Assembly (NCBI GenBank): GCA_034111025.1
Contig: JAWUYB010000021.1
Span: 1 to 30,914 of the forward strand
Direction of reading: 5' to 3'
Source: CAJXJP01 sp034111025
GTDB lineage: Bacteria > Patescibacteriota > Gracilibacteria > BD1-5 > UBA6164
DNA length: 30,914 bases
Part shown: piece after piece, positions 29,956 to 30,914 of the stretch
Layout of the letters: the number at the start of each line of letters is the position of its first letter
How positions within the stretch are numbered: the first letter of the stretch is position 1
Notes under the pieces: generated by a model
The model's database searches: none
Told to the model about the DNA's origin: nothing
What the model saw: the letters and a program-made list of their open reading frames with translations, nothing else
Program-made: the position numbers and the translations under genes

Positions 29956-30183
29956 AATAATAATTGTGGAAAATCACAATATTCAAAATTTAATAAATCT
30001 GATATTTTTCATGCTAATAAATATATTCTCAGACCCTCTTATATAGATGAAGATAATATACGTAAAAGTAATGCTTGAAAATATAGTCTTTTATATTTTG
30101 ATGAATTATGAAAAGTTGATGATTATTTTAGTTATTCAATAATTAAGAAAATAATGCCCTCTATATTTTTAAACATTATTTAA
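29956..30183 (+). pseudogene. Orphan 75-codon frame without a start codon
   Basis: The frame is open from after TAG (29953-29955) to TAA (30181-30183) with no ATG, GTG or TTG at a sensible place. It uses two TGA codons as Gly and has a coding-like composition, with segments CGKSQYSKFNKSDIFHANKY, ILRPSYIDEDN and KYSLLYFDELGKVDDYFSY. A second frame to its left (about 29908-29955) also looks coding-like (QIDKLYFNNINIP), so a single frameshift could have split one gene. It overlaps by 8 bp at its end the radical SAM gene on the minus strand. I recognise no family. It may be a decayed gene, a peptide using a non-standard start, or a chance frame; its place between two radical SAM genes makes it worth testing as a remnant substrate or maturation gene. 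Confidence 0.35.
29963..29980. repeat. Inverted repeat at the start of the orphan frame
   Basis: ATTGTG (29963-29968) and CACAAT (29975-29980) flank GAAAAT. A second weak stem, AAAGC with GCTTT, lies about 40-50 bp to the left. Both occur in the 5' region of the possible plus-strand transcript and could be leader structure; no T tract follows. Confidence 0.4.
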
Positions 30184-30914
30184 TAGGTTCTAAAATTTTA
30201 AATCAATAACTTCTAATAAAGTTTATATGTATTCATTTACATGATTTTTCATATTTACATTCTCAACACCTTAGTGATTTTTTTCTATATAACTGAGTGA
30301 TATATTTTTCAGTATAATCTTCTAAGGTATTATCCTCAGCTATATCTACATACTTTTCATACTTTCATGAACCATTTAAACATTTAGGAATATTAATTAA
30401 TGGTTTATTTTGTTTTGATAAATATTGTTTAAACTCTTCAAAATTTTCTCAATATATATCATATACTTGACTAGGAAATTCTTGCCCTGATATAATAATA
30501 TCATCTCAAAAATCTTGTTTATCTTCCGTATTTTCTTTCAAAAAATCATGACAATATTGATTTTGGAAACATACATCACATGCAGCACCGTAACATTCTG
30601 GTTTTTTCTTTCCTTTTGATCTAATGAACTTATCAAACATATGATATCATTCCCCCATTGTTTCTGACTTTATTTTTCTTGGATCTTGTATAAGGTCTTC
30701 ATACCCTTCAAATGCTTCAGCATAGAATCTATTCGTCCACATATACATTCCTGGTACTTTTGATAATTCCCAAGTTTCTTGTAGTTCTTTTTGATAATCA
30801 GCTACATTATAGAATAACATATCTTTATATCTTAAAAATCATCTCCCAAAAGGGATAATTTGTAAGATATCAAATTCATAAACTCATAATCTCATATAGA
30901 ATTTAACTATATCT
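30176..30914 (-). CDS. Second radical SAM-type enzyme, C-terminal part (partial at the right edge)
   Basis: The visible 245 residues are the C-terminal part of a larger protein whose start lies beyond the window. The first visible part (FYMRLGVYEFDILQIIPFGR) looks like the end of a TIM-barrel core. It is followed by a Cys-rich block CYGAACDVCFQNQYC and a terminal CGECKYEKSC with KGIHINFIRSYG, the C-x2-C-x5-C-x-G pattern seen at the end of many peptide- and cofactor-modifying radical SAM proteins. Conserved glycines, including those of the terminal CGEC and KGI, are TGA. The N-terminal CxxxCxxC motif is not in the window, so the radical SAM call is by similarity of the C-terminal half. It lies about 370 bp upstream of the other radical SAM gene on the same strand. 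Confidence 0.7.

Noticed and set aside
29929..30012. 27-codon minus-strand hydrophobic peptide upstream of the radical SAM gene, considered as a precursor peptide
   Set aside because: It lacks Cys, Ser/Thr-rich or repeated core residues, has no ribosome binding site, and overlaps the better orphan frame on the other strand; kept only as a possibility.

Overview
The window is a very AT-rich bacterial segment that can only be read with UGA translated as glycine (genetic code 25). Almost every gene has in-frame TGA codons exactly where conserved glycines belong: the GGDEF loop, the Walker A loop of an ATPase, the DnaG Toprim motif, the GGEP loop of a radical SAM enzyme and the Rossmann glycines of glutamate dehydrogenase. 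This points to the Candidate Phyla Radiation lineages Absconditabacteria (SR1) or Gracilibacteria (BD1-5). Genes end with TAA or TAG only, Shine-Dalgarno motifs are weak or absent, and many genes end in A-tract/hairpin/T-tract terminators, several shared by convergent neighbours.

Layout. 1-3650: an IS3-family right end, a CiaB-like zinc metalloprotein, a COG3910-type ATPase, a small unknown gene and an IS30 transposase remnant. 3651-6010: a membrane protein of unknown role converging on a short DUF1846 protein. 6111-9170: a ThDP-dependent acetolactate-synthase-like enzyme followed by a succinate-semialdehyde-dehydrogenase-like enzyme. 9500-15898: a mostly co-directional minus-strand run of a small unknown protein, a GGDEF protein, thymidylate kinase, YraN, glutamate dehydrogenase, and a histidine kinase with its response regulator. 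16076-20178 (plus strand): an unknown protein with an EF-hand-like loop, DNA primase, a structured leader and the primary sigma factor. 20224-25386 (minus): a 1720-residue secreted repeat protein. 25561-26916 (plus): an archaeal-type GxGD (A24) prepilin peptidase. 26929 to the right edge (minus): a peptide-modification-like locus of two radical SAM enzymes, a family 2 glycosyltransferase and a HExxH-type putative peptide beta-hydroxylase, with an orphan reading frame between the two radical SAM genes.

How the genes may work together. Glutamate dehydrogenase would make 2-oxoglutarate. If the ThDP enzyme is a 2-oxo acid decarboxylase, it and the neighbouring dehydrogenase could form the 2-oxoglutarate to succinate bypass known from cyanobacteria; this is inference. 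The radical SAM/glycosyltransferase/HExxH set resembles RiPP tailoring operons, but no convincing precursor peptide is visible, so the substrate is unknown. The giant surface protein and the prepilin peptidase fit the host-attached life style reported for these phyla. No tRNA, rRNA or CRISPR array was recognised.
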